NCBI RefSeq assembly: GCF_963259705.1
Contig: NC_081844.1
Coordinates: 42,101,341-42,165,340, forward strand
From: Myotis daubentonii
Taxonomy: Eukaryota > Chordata > Mammalia > Chiroptera > Vespertilionidae
Direction of reading: 5' to 3'
Length of the DNA stretch: 64,000 bases
Shown: piece by piece, positions 24,081 through 36,003 of the stretch
How positions within the stretch are numbered: the stretch's first letter is position 1
Layout of the letters: each line of letters opens with the position of its first letter
Program-made: the position numbers and the translations under genes
The notes under the pieces: generated by a model
What the model was told of the DNA's origin: nothing
Database searches by the model: none
What the model saw: only the letters and a program-made list of their open reading frames with translations

Positions 24081-24660
24081 AATCAGAGGTCTGACCTCCT
24101 TGCAGCTACTGGGATCATTAGTTCATGCAGGTGTTATCATCAGTGGCTGAGATTTGCTGCAGCATCATGGAGACCAAGGAACTCCTTGGCTCAATAAGAG
24201 GCCAGCTGCAGGGCCTCCTGCAAGTCTAAATTACCATGCCAGCCCGAGTATTGTTGGTCATCAAAGGAACCCTGCATCCTGGAACTGTGTTGGCGAATCT
24301 GTCAGACACATCACTGTCCTGTTAGGACACACATTAATTCAGTCAATGATAGTATTCATTTCCTCGGAGTTAACATAGGATTATCACACGTTATAGAGTT
24401 GATCAAAGTCTGGAGAGAAATATTTAAAGGTATCATCTCCAAAGACAAGAGGAGAAATAGGAAAATCAGAAGGAAAAGATGAGCAATGAGTCAAATTTGG
24501 AAACAAAACTATATATAGACATCTTTGAAGCTGAAATAATGTCATTTTATAATCATTTTATTAAGCTTTTAATCATTAAAAGTCTTAGATATACATTAAC
24601 ATTTAAGAGTCAGTATTTTGGAAAGTTGCATTGCCTACTGTGCCATGGGGGGTAGTTATG
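24081..24660. other. Unique DNA, no gene seen
   Basis: No recognised feature. The 74-codon ORF at 24154-24378 has no domain I recognise. Confidence 0.4.
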
Positions 24661-24670
24661 TCTTCTAAGT

Positions 24671-24708
24671 ATTTTTAATATGTTTTTATTTATTTCAGAG
24701 AGGAAGGG

Positions 24709-24760
<52 letters not shown>

Positions 24761-24870
24761 TCAATGATAAGAGAGAATCATCGGTTGGCTGCCTCCTGCA
24801 ACAGGGAATCGAACCGTGACCTCCTGGTTCATGGGTTGATGCTCAACCACTGAGCCACACTGACCAGACT
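24671..24870 (-). mobile_element. Ves SINE with expanded (GA)n
   Basis: Reverse-oriented Ves: ATGTTTTTATTTATTTCAGA at the left, TGACCTCCTGGTTCATGGG and TCAACCACTGAGCCACACTG at the right. The purine-rich stretch of the SINE has expanded to a (GA)n tract at 24711-24756. Short duplication TTCTAAGT at 24663-24670 and 24871-24878. Confidence 0.9.
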
Positions 24871-24878
24871 TTCTAAGT

Positions 24879-27800
24879 TTTGGGGGTTTTTTATGCCAGA
24901 TAATCTTGAGTATCTAAAACCTTCTAAATCTTTTGAAACCTCATTCTATTTTATAAAGCTTACTGAATTTCATATCACAATATACAGAGGACTTTCTTAC
25001 ATATTAAACCAGTAAAGAATATTGTACAACCATAGAAGGACCATTTCTTATTTTATAAAATTTAAAATTGCTATAATATTATATATATATATTTTATAAA
25101 TAAATGTTAAATATTAGTATAATACTAATAAGGCTATAATACAGCTAGCTAATTTCAATATAACATATAATTTTTAAGGATTGAGTTTTATAATAACCAT
25201 TCATTATTTAAATAATCACCCTGGATTCTTTTAATTGTGTATATTTTTTTAATATGACTGAGAGGAGTCTGGCAGTGCTTATTTAACTTAGCCATGAAAA
25301 ATACTTTCATTTAATATAATCCACTATATGTTCTTTTACATTTCTTTGAATTAGCAGCAGTCATTTTTATCTGCTCCAAACAACAGGGTTGAAATATGGA
25401 TTAGGATAAACAGGCTGATGTTTTCCAATAATTTCCATCATTAAAGGTCCCAGGAACAGTACATACATCATGAGCCAAGGACAACTTCTTTTCTACCTCC
25501 TCCAGTTTGTTTATACAGTGTAACCTTGTCAGCACCTGACAGTTTCACAATCTGAGTTTATAACAGCATTGTTTGGGGGTTGCCTCCGAACTACATCATC
25601 ATCACCCATGCACCACCCGATAATGTCGACCTGCTGATGAACAAATTCAAAAAACTCAGCAGGTAAGGATGCTTATATGACCTCTTTCTTTCCCTTAAGT
25701 GGCTCTTTTGTAAAGTCTTGCCTGGAAAATGTAAACCAGAGAGACGGAAGCGAACGACCTGCCTGCAGACGATGGCCATTTGCATGAGGAGAATGGTTAA
25801 GTATCACGTTGATTTTTGCTTCTGGAATGGAAGAAAAGTTTCAGTCTCTGGAACCAAGTTTTGTTTCTAGAACTGAAGCAGTCACGTGTGCCATCGTGGC
25901 ATGCTGACTGGGCCATCCGTCAGGGGGTTCTTTCCCACTGGAGGTGTGACGGGTTTTGCAATTATGGATTTTTGTCTATTTGGTTCAGTTCATGGATGGG
26001 AAGGCATGACAGTGAACCGGAAAGGAAAACGATGGTCCTTGTGACAGCCCTCGTTTGTATCCATACCTGAGTCATAAACATCCATAAATCATCAAAATAC
26101 CAAAACCACCAAGCTGATGAATTTAACCTTAAAGCAGCAATCTCCCCATAGCTGCTGTGGATGATTAACTGGTAAGAATATGAAATAGTCATCTATGAAA
26201 GAGAAGGAAAATATAGACCAAATGGAGAATTAGCACCATGTAGGAAAGAAAATAAGGCAGCATAGAGGCGACAAAAATCTAAATGTTCTCTTTTTCCTAC
26301 AACTTGGAATATATTACTAAAGGCCTAATAATCTTCAGAGTAAATTACTTTTGAAAACTTCCAATATTAATAACAAAATAGAGCAACTGGACTGTGCCTA
26401 ACCGCTTACAAAAAACTTCACATTCTATGGCACTTGATATTTTGGGGTACATTCGGCTATTTATTCTATTATAACATGAAAAAATATATAATAAGCAAAT
26501 TTAGAGACAAGTTTAAACTTAGTTTAGTAAAATGTTAACGAGGCTACCTTACAGATGTAACTATTCCTAATTTAAATCATTTAACAAATTTTAACAAATT
26601 ATTTAGCACTTAACACTTAAATATGCAGATAGAAATATAGGAGAACACCAATGTCCACACTGGGACAGGATATAAAGTCAGAAAATAAGTAAATATAGTT
26701 CAATTTCAAAGGACCTAGAACCATAATTTTCAAGTGCCCAAAATTCCATACACCAACATTAAACAGATTTTCCCAGCCAATCACAAAGAGCACTGACTGG
26801 ACACATGACACGAGGTGCAAACCAGAACAGGTTTCCAATGAACAGATATGACCCAGAAACAAGGGAGGAGTGGTGAGCTGAGCTACATGTGCTCAGGTCC
26901 TCTTTCCAAAACTACCCGTCAGAATTCATCCCTTCATCTCTCACTAGGAAGTAGCAGGAGCAGAGCCCAGGAGTGTCAAACTAAAGAAAAACCTTCCATT
27001 TAGAAAGAAATATCTGAAGTTGCTAAAAAATATAAAATAAAATATATTTCCCATACCCAAGCAAGATACACGCAGGAAAATGGTGTTAGGACAGACCTTC
27101 AGTATCAGGGATTCATCATGTAAACAATGAAGAGTTGTGATTTTGAGTACAGAGTGTGTTGTTCTTATGTTAGTTCATTTAACTTTATCCTGCACTTGTA
27201 TAAATGTATCATGCTATGGTCTCAGAACACTTGCTGAAAATACAGGGCCCTTTTCCTCACAGAATCCATGGGTCAGGGTAGGAAATGGATAACAAATACA
27301 TAGCGTGCCACCCAGAAACAATGTCTAGTTTTATGTGTGTTTGATAGTAGCAGCGTACACACAACACAAACCTAACTAGCACATCAACAGAGCTCAGTGT
27401 CAGTAATCGGGTAGGATACGGAATGCGGTGATCACATCTGCCTGGAGAGATCTGGGAGATTACCCGGGGGTGGAGGTGAGCTAAAGGATGAGTATGGTAT
27501 CACCAGCTGCAACAACAGCAAGGAAGCACAATTCATGGAGTCGGAATAATGTAGATATAGACACACATGGCGGGGGACAGACTGGTGTGGACAGTGAATT
27601 GGAAGAGGAAGACGTGGATGCAGGCAGGAACACCAACAAGGGGGTGATTAAGATAGTTCAAGCCTGGGGACTATAAGGGTTTGCAGCAGGATGCAGCAGC
27701 ACAACTGTGGTAATGGAAATACCTTATGAAGGAAGGATTCACCAGTGGGTTTGGAGGAAGGAGAAAGTTTAAGAAACAAGAGGAATGAAAAGAGCATATT

Positions 27801-29154
27801 TCAAGCCTGGATGATGATGCGGGGAAACATCCTTTGTGCAGAGTAGGTAGGCTTTCTATATAAAATGTATTTCATATACATGGCTGGAGGGAAATGGCTT
27901 GAAATAAAAACTGGTAAGTCATTCTTTTGCATAAAGACTTGTGAAGAATAGACAGATTAAAACTGAGGTTCAGAGGAGTTAAATAGCTTGCCAGCAACTA
28001 GAATATACAAATCAGATTCGATACTTGCTTACACTTATAGGAATTCAATAGCAGGTCATTCTCATGAATATCATAGGTTCTCTATGTTAGGTCAAAAGTT
28101 CTCTCATTTGTTAAGCTGGGGCTGGCAGAAAAGGTCACCCCATTCCCATCCTTGATGGTTCCTAGGATTCCTTTTCCCTGCTATCAGCCAAAGGAGGGAA
28201 ACTGTTTTTTTAAATCCATGTCTGGAATCCACACTTTCTCCATTTCCATCACTTTCCCTGCTCTGGCAATAGAGGTCCTGCCATGGTCAGTTCAATGCCA
28301 GTGTAATTTAAAGAGACTTTAAGATACATATTATATTCTCTAGAAATAAATCTCTGATTCATTCTTATACTCCTCAGCTGGCTTGGCAGATGCACAAAGT
28401 CTTTAACCTTTCCCCTCATAATCATGCACATTATTATTTCATTTTGATACAAACTCTGGCCCTCCGAATACCTTTTTCTTCCTGATCTATTTATGCTACC
28501 TCTCAGCCTAGCTTTTATATTATTCCCTTTTTTTGGAACTCACAAGTGCTTTTTGGTGTAAGAAAGTCTTTTGACTTCTAGACATAGTTTTTGTCTCTAG
28601 GGTCATCCCCCTCCCCCAACAACTAAGGTGGTGCCCTAATGGTATCTTCTAGAATGTTTTTTTCTCGGCTATACTTTGTCTTTTTCGTAAGTTCTGTCCA
28701 GGACTGTCAGTTTTGCTTCCTTAGATCTAGACATGTAAAACTGGGCTTTCTCTAACCTGAATTTCTTTGACCTTGGTCACAAGGCCTCCTAAAGGCTATC
28801 TATAACCTCAATATTTTAGGTCAGAATATCCAGGATTCTTCTATCTGGAAGAACACATAAGTAACTGGAAACAGCAGTTGCCTCTGAGAAGAGAATGGGG
28901 GACTAGGGAGGAAACAATGAAAGGTAGATTTACTGACTATAATTTGTCTAGTTCCTTTTTAAATTTTTTACCAAGCAAACAAATAGGTAAATTAATTATT
29001 TAAATCTAAAGAACCTATATGGAATCTTTATAGCTGGTTCTGCTCCCCTCTGCCATTTTCTTCCCCAAACAAAATTTTTTTCTTATTAAAAAAAGGGTTT
29101 TCATATATACCAAATCCAATTTCCAAACTTCATCATGGGAAAGAAGAAATTGAT
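24879..29154. other. Long stretch without recognised repeats
   Basis: Mostly unique. The 24950-25350 part is very AT-rich. The 25555-26200 part is less AT-rich, with scattered CpG and a 35-codon open frame ending at a donor-like CAG|GTAAGG (see findings). A possible MIR fragment lies near 27955-28020 (ACTGAGGTTCAGAGGAG). No gene is assigned. Confidence 0.4.
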
Positions 29155-29300
29155 GTTGATTGAGCCTGTGTAGTGTTCTAAACACTCTATTGCCTCATTA
29201 ATCCTAATAGAGACCCCAAGCTCACAGTTTTCCAAGGCAGGTACTACTTTACAGGGAAGGAACCAAGCTCAGAGAGGTTTAGTCTTTGCCCCCCAAAAAT
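29155..29300 (-). mobile_element. MIR SINE fragment
   Basis: Minus-oriented MIR order: GTTCTAAACACTCTATTGCC, CAAGGCAGGTACTACTTTAC and AGCTCAGAGAGGTTTAG, matching the conserved core and tail of MIR (GAAACTGAGGC..AGAGAGG type). Confidence 0.6.
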
Positions 29301-29545
29301 AATGAGAACTAGAAATGGTAATGGAACCCATGGTGTGTGGCTTCTAAGTTCCTATTTTGTTTTGCTTTGTTTTCTCCACCTATAACAATATCTACAGTGT
29401 TCAACTCAATGTTCACATGCCACACTGTTCTCTGGTACCTCGCCATCTCTTAAGAAGAGAGATATTTTGCCACAGACATCAATATTTTTTTCTTTTATGC
29501 AGCACTTCTCCTAGTGGAAACATCATTCACTCACTTTCTCTAAAC

Positions 29546-29760
29546 CAGGGTTTCTCTAGCTCATTAATACTGACATTTGGAGCCAAACAAGTCTTTGTTG
29601 GGGGAAGGGAGGGCACCGTCCTGTGCAATGTAGAATGTGTTAGTAGCTTCCCTGGCCTCTACCCATGAGATGCCACAAGAGTACTGTTGCACTCTTATCT
29701 CAAGTGGTGACAACCAAAAGTGTCTCCAGGAGCAAAGGCACCCCAAATTAAGGACCACTG
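29546..29760 (+). mobile_element. MER20-like hAT element, complete
   Basis: Starts CAGGGTTTCTCTAGC and ends TTAAGGACCACTG, with body TACTGACATTTGGAGCC, GTCCTGTGCAATGTAG, GGCCTCTACCCATGAGATGC and GTGACAACCAAAAGTGTCTC. A perfect 8-bp duplication CTCTAAAC flanks it (29538-29545, 29761-29768), which proves both ends. A eutherian-age cut-and-paste fossil. Confidence 0.88.
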
Positions 29761-29768
29761 CTCTAAAC

Positions 29769-31389
29769 AAATGTTAAAATTAAAAGTTGATCCACATCCA
29801 ACCACTGAGGAAAGTGTGATTTAGAAAAGATAAGTCTCTTGCTCCACATTTGAAATTATGACGTACTGGTATGGAATTCGAACTCAGATCTGACCAACTC
29901 CAAGCCCATGCTCTTCCTGCTGATCATAGTCTGAGGCAGTAAGGTGCTCTCACAGAAAGCTTATTGCCCTCACTGTAAAGAAAAACCATGTTTAGCAGTA
30001 ACATGGCTAGAAAAAATGTTAGAAGAAAATGTTGTATAACCAACATATCAATGTGAAACAAGAACACTTGTGTAAGAAATTTCTCTCTATTCCTTATTTT
30101 CTGAATTATTTTTTATTCTTCCTGAGATATTTTAAGTCACTTCTCAAGTTTTAATACACAAACTTTATTTTTTATGTGATCTCTTCCCTCTGGACTGCAT
30201 TTATCACCAGAAATCTGAGAGCTGGTTAATAAAACCAGGTACTCTGGGAGGACCAGCATCCACCCATGTCTCTTGGAAGGAAATTATTAATTCTTTCTTC
30301 TCAGGACATAATGAAGAACAAGCATCAAGGTGGCAATTGCAAAGAGTCGTCCACATTTCCCCTTCAGTGACATGCTGTGTTGGCAGAAGCTGGGAGATGC
30401 CATGGAAACATGAGTCCTCTCCAAATTGATACTTAATATGCTCATCCCAGGAAACGATACTGAGGGCAACGACTCTGGAGCAGGTTCTGCCTGGAGATAG
30501 CTGTTCCCATCAGCTGCTCCTCACATTGGCAGCCACCCCATATGGCTCCTACCAGCTGCTTGAGACAGCAGCCTCTGGGTCTCCAGTGGCTCATTTCATC
30601 CAGAGAAACTCTCCTGTGACTGAAGAGTGAGGAGTCTCTCACATTTCCACTAAAGACAGCACCTAAACACCTCTGCTGGGACCTCCAGGGACCAAGAAAA
30701 AGGACGTAAAATGTTTCAAAACCCTCTAGACTACACTGAGCAGCTAGTCTCTGTAACACATATAACTGCCTCCTCAGCTTCCTTCATCTCCGCACAGATT
30801 TCATTCAGTGGAAGAAGAGCTCTCACGCGGCCCTTTACTGCTCAGTGTGGCATTTAGAGCATCAGCGCTCCTAGTTCCAGCTCTGTCTGACCTCAGGTCT
30901 CTAACAGACTTAGCAAGAACCCCCACTTTTCTTTAGCTATGCTCTCATAAAGTACGATAATAGCCCACGTGCAAAGCAAGCCATAAGAGCATCCTGGCTA
31001 ACCCATACTTTGTCAAGGAATAAAATTCAACTCTTACATGTACAGAGAAGAATCAAAAGTTGGCAGCAACTAGCTCCACCTTTCCAGCCTGAAATCCTCG
31101 CTTAGATAAAGCAAACTGTCCACTTGAGGGCAGTTGAACCTAATAGAGAAGCTCTGGCAAGACCCCAAGTAACTAAAGCACCACCTTGCAGTAAATTCAA
31201 TGAAGCCAAACTCTGGCACATAACCCTAAGACAAGACAAAACCTCTAAGTAATCTAATCTGTTATTTTTGCAAAATATGTAAGGGTGAGGTGAAGAAATG
31301 TGAATATCTGGAAGGCTCAGAGAGAAAACACAAAGCTAAGCCCAAGTATCTACGGCAAGTTGACTCAAATCCTTTTTGAAAGTGGATGC
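29769..31389. other. Unique DNA, no gene seen
   Basis: No recognised feature. Minus-strand ORFs at 30287-30759 have no recognisable domain. Confidence 0.4.
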
Positions 31390-31560
31390 AAATAAGTAAA
31401 GCATAGGAAATATAGCCGTATATTGTAATAGTCAAATATTGTGATAACTATGCATGGTACCAGTTGGGGTAATGGAAATATCAAGGGGAACACTATGTGA
31501 AGTACATGATTGTCTAACCACTAAGCATACACCCAAAACCAATATGTAATAAAAAAAATT
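31390..31560 (+). mobile_element. Ancient L1 3' UTR fragment
   Basis: AGTAAAGCATAGGAAATATAG, GATAACTATGCATGGTACC, GTCTAACCACTAAGCATACA and the end AAACCAATATGTAATAAAAA match the 3' UTR end of L1MB/L1ME-type elements. Confidence 0.65.
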
Positions 31561-31599
31561 GCTTAAGTGGATGTAAAATAAATTCTTAAATAAATCACA

Positions 31600-32790
31600 T
31601 TAGGAAAAACAGTTCCAAATTCCTCAAAATGCCAAACAGTTACCAAATGACCCAAAAATTCCATTCCTTATATTCTAAGAAATCAGAAACACCAATCAGA
31701 AAGAATATATGTATCCTTATGTTCATAGCAGCACAATTTACAATAGCTAAAATTTGGAAACAGCCTAAGTGCCCATCAGCACATGAGTGGATTAAAAAGC
31801 TGTGGTACATCTACACAATGGAATACTAAACTGCTATAAAAAAGAAACGACTCTTACCATTTGCAACAGCATGGATGGACCTGGAGAACATTATGCTAAG
31901 CAAAATAAGTAAGTCAGAGAAAGATAAATATCACATGATCTCACTCATTTGCAGAATATAATGAGCAACATAAACTGATGAACAAAAATAGACACAGAGA
32001 CAGAGAAGCTCAAACAGACCTTCAAACCTCAGAGGGAAGGCAGGGGAGGGTGGGTGGGGGTGGGGGGGCATGTAAGAGATCAACCAAAGGACTTGTATGC
32101 ATATAAGCATAACCAATGGACACAGACAATAGGGGGGTGAAGGCCTGGTTTGGGGGGCAGGGGTGGGCTGGGAGAAGCTGATGGGGGAAATGGGGGACAT
32201 ATGTAATACTTTCCACAACAAAGAATTTTTTTAAAAAGATAAAAAATTTCCATTCCTAAGTATATATTCAAGAGAGATGAAAACATATGTCCACACAAAA
32301 ACTCTGTAAATGTTCATAGCAGCATAATTCATAATAACTGAAAAGTCGAAACAAACCAAATTTCCATCAACCAGTGAATGAGTACTAGTAAACAAAAAGT
32401 AGAATAGCCATATAATAGAATACTATTCAGCACAAGAAGAAATGAAGTATGGATACATGCCACAACATAGACAAACCATGGAAAAGGCAAGTCACAAAAG
32501 ATTATATATTGTATGATTGTATTTATATGAATAGAAAAATCTAAAAGCCAGGAAGTAAATTAATGGTTGCCTAGGACTGGGGATGGGCCCAGGTTGGGGG
32601 AAAGTGGAGGAGTGACTATAATAGGTACAAGGTTTCTTTTTCAGGGTGATGAAAATGTTATAAAATTGATTGCGGTGATGGTTACATAACTCTATGACTA
32701 TACTAAAAGAATATTGAATTAACAATTTAAGTAGGTAAATTAAATGATATGTAAATTTTGTCTTAGTAAGGCTGTTAACAAATAAACAAA
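31600..32790 (+). mobile_element. Ancient L1 ORF2 tail and 3' UTR, split
   Basis: Two parts, 31600-31668 and 32258-32790, join into one old L1: CAGTTACCAAATGACCC before the break, then TTCAAGAGAGATGAAAACAT, CATCAACCAGTGAATGAG, GAATACTATTCAGCACAAG, TGGTTGCCTAGGACTGGGG and TTGCGGTGATGGTTACATAAC. The gap is filled by a younger L1 with a target duplication. Confidence 0.75.
31669..32241 (+). mobile_element. Young 5'-truncated L1 inside an older L1
   Basis: Starts in ORF2 near its C-terminus, passes GTTCATAGCAGCACAATTTA, CAATGGAATACTAAACTG, ATGGATGGACCTGGAGAACA and ATCACATGATCTCACTCA, then the G-rich 3' UTR (GGTGGGTGGGGGTGGGGGGG) and GTGAAGGCCTGG. It is flanked by AAAAATTCCATTCCT (31654-31668) and AAAAATTTCCATTCCT (32242-32257), a near-perfect target duplication. 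Confidence 0.85.
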
Positions 32791-33163
32791 AGCAAAGCAA
32801 ATGACTAGAAAGGCACACAACTCTCTTGAGTCCAGAGGCAAAAAGACAAACTCTGACACTTGGATTAGTCCCATTGGCTATTTTTGAGCAAATATCAAGA
32901 ACAACCTTGACACACAAAAGAACAAAAGCTCTGAATTCCTTTACCTTTGTCTGCTTTACAACATTTGAAAGTATATATAAAAAAAGAGTTTATTCATGAC
33001 CCCTGTTGTATTTTCATTATATTGAAAATACATTTGATCTAAATAAGATATAAATACTGTTCCCATATTTTAAATTAATGAAATGTTTATTTTTATTTAA
33101 ATTCCTTTCGAATAACTATGCCATTAACAATTAGCAAACATGCTCTCATCTGCAGTAGTTAAA
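32791..33163. other. Unique DNA; source of a later local copy
   Basis: No recognised family. Bases 33036-33096 are about 92% identical to 36101-36165 (see findings). Confidence 0.5.
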
Positions 33164-33175
33164 ATATAAAAGTTC

Positions 33176-33387
33176 GCCGAAACCGGTTTGGCTCAGTGGA
33201 TAGAGCGTCAGCTTGCGGACTGAAAGGTCCCAGGTTCGATTCTGGTCAAGGGCATGTACCTTGGTTGCGGGCACATCCCCAGTGGGGAGTGTGCGGGAGG
33301 CAGCTGGTCGATGTTTCTCTCTCATCGATGTTTCTAACTCTCTATCTCTCTCCTTTCCTCTCTGTAAAAACTCAATAAAATATATTT

Positions 33388-33436
<49 letters not shown>
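33176..33436 (+). mobile_element. Ves SINE with (AT)n tail
   Basis: Head GCCGAAACCGGTTTGGCTCA, GGTTCGATTCTGGTCAAGG in the B-box region, TCATCGATGTTTCTAACTC, and a tail AATAAAATATATTTAAAATA that has expanded to (AT)n at about 33390-33440. The duplication ATATAAAAGTTC at 33164-33175 and 33437-33448 confirms retroposition. Well preserved, probably a young subfamily. Confidence 0.95.

Positions 33437-33440
<4 letters not shown>
33390..33440 (+). repeat. (AT)n microsatellite in a SINE tail
   Basis: About 25 AT units grown from the AATATATTTAAAATATAT tail of the Ves SINE. Confidence 0.95.
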
Positions 33441-33445
<5 letters not shown>

Positions 33446-33611
33446 TTCACATCTCATATGACTTACTTTTGCAACACAGCATGCAGCATGTTGAAGTCAA
33501 AAAGGAAATGTCCTTTTAAGTACCCTTGGAAAGAACAGAAATATGGTGAAATTAGTAATGTTGTTTAAAATTATTTGTGTAGTTTAAAAAAATATATAAG
33601 CTTATAATGCA

Positions 33612-33809
33612 CTAGAGGCCCGGTGCATGAAATTCGTGCATGGACAGGGGCCCTAGGCCTGGCCTGTAATCAGGGCTGATCAGGGCCTTCTGGCTGCCGG
33701 CTGGGGCCTTTCTTCATTCTGTGCCAACCCCTGGTGGTCAGTGCACATCATAGCAAGTGACCAAACTCCCAAGGGGACAATTTGCATATTAGGCTTTTAT
33801 ATAGCTAGA
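33612..33809 (-). mobile_element. Short Helitron, reverse orientation
   Basis: Reads CTAGAGGCCCGGTGCATGAA with TTCGTGCA (reverse of the 3' hairpin and CTAG end) at the left, and TGCATATTAGGCTTTTATAT then AGCTAGA (reverse of a TC 5' end) at the right. Flanked by A and T. At 198 bp it is an internally deleted derivative. The central CCCCTGGTGGTCAGTGC matches the HeliBat 5' region. Confidence 0.9.
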
Positions 33810-33888
33810 TACTATCAGATTCTCTCATTTTGAAGTATATTGTTAAAGATGAAAAATCCCTCTATTTAAGTCTATAAACCTATTATTG

Positions 33889-33908
33889 AAATCAATTTTA
33901 AATGGATC
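33889..33908 (+). other. 20-bp source segment of a local copy
   Basis: AAATCAATTTTAAATGGATC differs at one base from 36071-36090. It is the middle of three source pieces of the patch at 36 kb. Confidence 0.5.
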
Positions 33909-34124
33909 CACTTATAATCAAATCCCTATAGTATATGCAAATATAAAAAGGTATTTCCAATAAACATAATAAATCCCTACAAAAAATTCACTTGTACATA
34001 TGTAACAAGCATAATTATGAGTTTGAAAGTGTTCCTTTCTACAAGACATATGAGAATATTTTTGCAGTCTTAGACTAGATATTAAAAGAATAGTTATTAG
34101 CTTAAAAGTTCAGAAACTGGACTT

Positions 34125-35075
34125 TACAAAAATGAAAATTCAAAGGACATTAATAACATGAATATACAAGCAACTGACCAGAAAAAAACATCTATAATAC
34201 ACATATCTGACAAACAACTTGAATCCAGAAAACATGAGGAGTTCCTACAACTTGAATAATAATAAAAACAAACAACTTAAGTTTTTCTAAATGAGACACT
34301 TCTCAAAAGAAGATATCCACAAGCCAACATGAAATGTTGTTCAGCAGGAGCAGTTATCAGAGAAATTCAGGTTAAAGTCAACATAAGATACAAATTCACA
34401 TACATTAGAATGGCTAAAATTCAAAGAACTGACAATACCAAATGTTAACAAGGATACGGAGCAACCGAAACCCTCATATATTACTAAATATAACATGATA
34501 CAACGCCCTGGGGAAATTTTTGACAGTTTCTTTGAAACAGCAACCTATCCTCTAATCTAGTAATTCTACTCCTAGGTATCTACTCAAGAGAAATAAACAC
34601 ATATGCCTGCAAAAATATTTTACAAATATTTAAGGCAAATTTATTCATAATTACCAAAGAAAAAGTAGCCTAAAATGTTCATTTCTATGGTCTGAATATT
34701 TGTGTCCCCTCTTCTCCAAAATTTGTATGTTGACACCTAAACCTTCAAGATGATGGTATTAGGAGGTACAGTCACCTTTGGCAGGTAATTAGGCAAACCC
34801 TCAGGAATAAGATTAGTGCTTTTATAAAAGCAGCCTAAGAAAACTCCTTGTCCCTTCTGCAATGTGATGATAAAATAAGAAGCCAGCAATCTGCAACCCA
34901 GAAGACAGCTTTCACCAGAATCTGACCATCCTGGCACTGTCATCTTCGACTTCCAGGCTCCAAACCGTGAGCAATAAATGTCTCCTGTTTATAAGCCACC
35001 CATTTAGATATGTTGTGATAGCAGCCCAAATGAACTAAGACATCCATCAAAGGAGAATGGATAAACACTGTTTCA
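34125..35075 (+). mobile_element. Ancient L1 ORF2 tail, split by MLT1
   Basis: 34125-34686 contains CAAAAATGAAAATTCAAAGG, CACTTCTCAAAAGAAGATAT, AGAATGGCTAAAATTCAAAG, CAGTTTCTTTGAAACAGC and CTACTCCTAGGTATCTACTC, and stops at AATGTTCATTTC. The L1 reading resumes at 35043 with CATCCATCAAAGGAGAATGG and ATAAACA. No open ORF2 remains. Confidence 0.75.
34687..35042 (+). mobile_element. MLT1A-like MaLR LTR
   Basis: Starts TATGGTCTGAATATTTGTGT and contains TGATGGTATTAGGAGG, AGGTAATTAGGCAAACCCTC, GGAATAAGATTAGTGC, CGTGAGCAATAAATGTCTCC and the end GATAGCAGCCCAAATG, AACTAAGACA. It interrupts an L1M copy. A part near 34761-34817 has a close local duplicate at 36004-36060. Confidence 0.85.
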
Positions 35076-35513
35076 TACGTTTTCATCTCTTGCCACTATG
35101 TGATATGAATTCCTCAGCATCATATGTCAATTTACTAATTTTCTCTCTGACTGAGTGCCACCATCTATTTATCCAGTTGAGTACATCTGTTTTACCTCAG
35201 TGATTATATTATTTATTTCTATAATTTCTAACTTGTTCTCTGATATATTCATTTCTTCTTATTTTAGCTCTGTTCCTTCTTTCAAAATTGTTTTCTTACG
35301 GATGCTAATCCTTAACTTTTTATACTTCTGAGCTTTTTAAGCCATCATCAAATGTATCTCTTTCATTTTCATTTCCTTGTTGTTGATTTTGTTGGCTATT
35401 TTCCTTAATACTCGCTTTTCTGATATGTTTTAGTAATCTGACACACAGACTCACTTGAGAATGTGTTTCTATTTACCTGCCTCTTCCTCACTTCTACGTG
35501 CTTTCTTATCTTT
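35076..35513. other. AT-rich DNA, probably ancient repeat
   Basis: T-rich sequence that looks like an old LINE or ERV interior but cannot be assigned. No gene. Confidence 0.35.
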
Positions 35514-35525
35514 AGCAAATTTCTT

Positions 35526-35747
35526 TTTTTTTTTTAAATACATTTTGTTGATTTTTTACAGAGAGGAAGGGAGAGGGATAGAGAGTCAGAAACATCGATG
35601 AGAGAGAAACATCGATCAGCTGCCTCTTGCACGCCCCCCACTGGGGATGTGCCCGCAACCAAGGTACATGCCCTTGACCGGAATCGAACCTGGGACCCTT
35701 CAGTCCACAGGCCGACGCTCTATCCACTGAGCAAAACCGGTTCTGGC
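35526..35747 (-). mobile_element. Ves SINE with 12-bp target duplication
   Basis: Reverse Ves: T12-run, ACATCGATGAGAGAGAAACA, CTGCCTCTTGCACGCCCCCC, GACCGGAATCGAACCTGGG and CACTGAGCAAAACCGG. The duplication AGCAAATTTCTT at 35514-35525 and 35748-35759 is perfect. Close in sequence to the copy at 33176, so the same young subfamily. Confidence 0.95.
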
Positions 35748-35759
35748 AGCAAATTTCTT

Positions 35760-36003
35760 ACCTTTAGCAAATCTCTCCCTGAAGCCCCCAACCCAGGACC
35801 ATGCCTTACATTTGCAGGTGGGCCTTCTACCCCCTGGAATAGGACAGATACTGCAGGGCCAGTGGACAGCTGAGATTTGGTTGGGAGGCTGCCTTAATCA
35901 CTTCTTTCTCCCGTGGTAGATGTGGAGTTTTATTATAATCCATAGACCAAAAAGTTGCAGCATTTTTTTCAGCTTCCTCTTCTGAAGAGTGAAACCTCAT
36001 CCC
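35760..36003. other. Unique DNA
   Basis: No recognised repeat or gene. Confidence 0.4.

Noticed and set aside
24711..24756. CRISPR-like or other spaced array
   Set aside because: It is a continuous GA dinucleotide run inside a SINE. No repeat-spacer pattern occurs anywhere in the window.
33176..33260. tRNA-like sequence with A and B boxes
   Set aside because: It is the head of a Ves SINE, with SINE body, tail and target duplication. It is not a functional tRNA gene, and the same holds for the other SINE heads.
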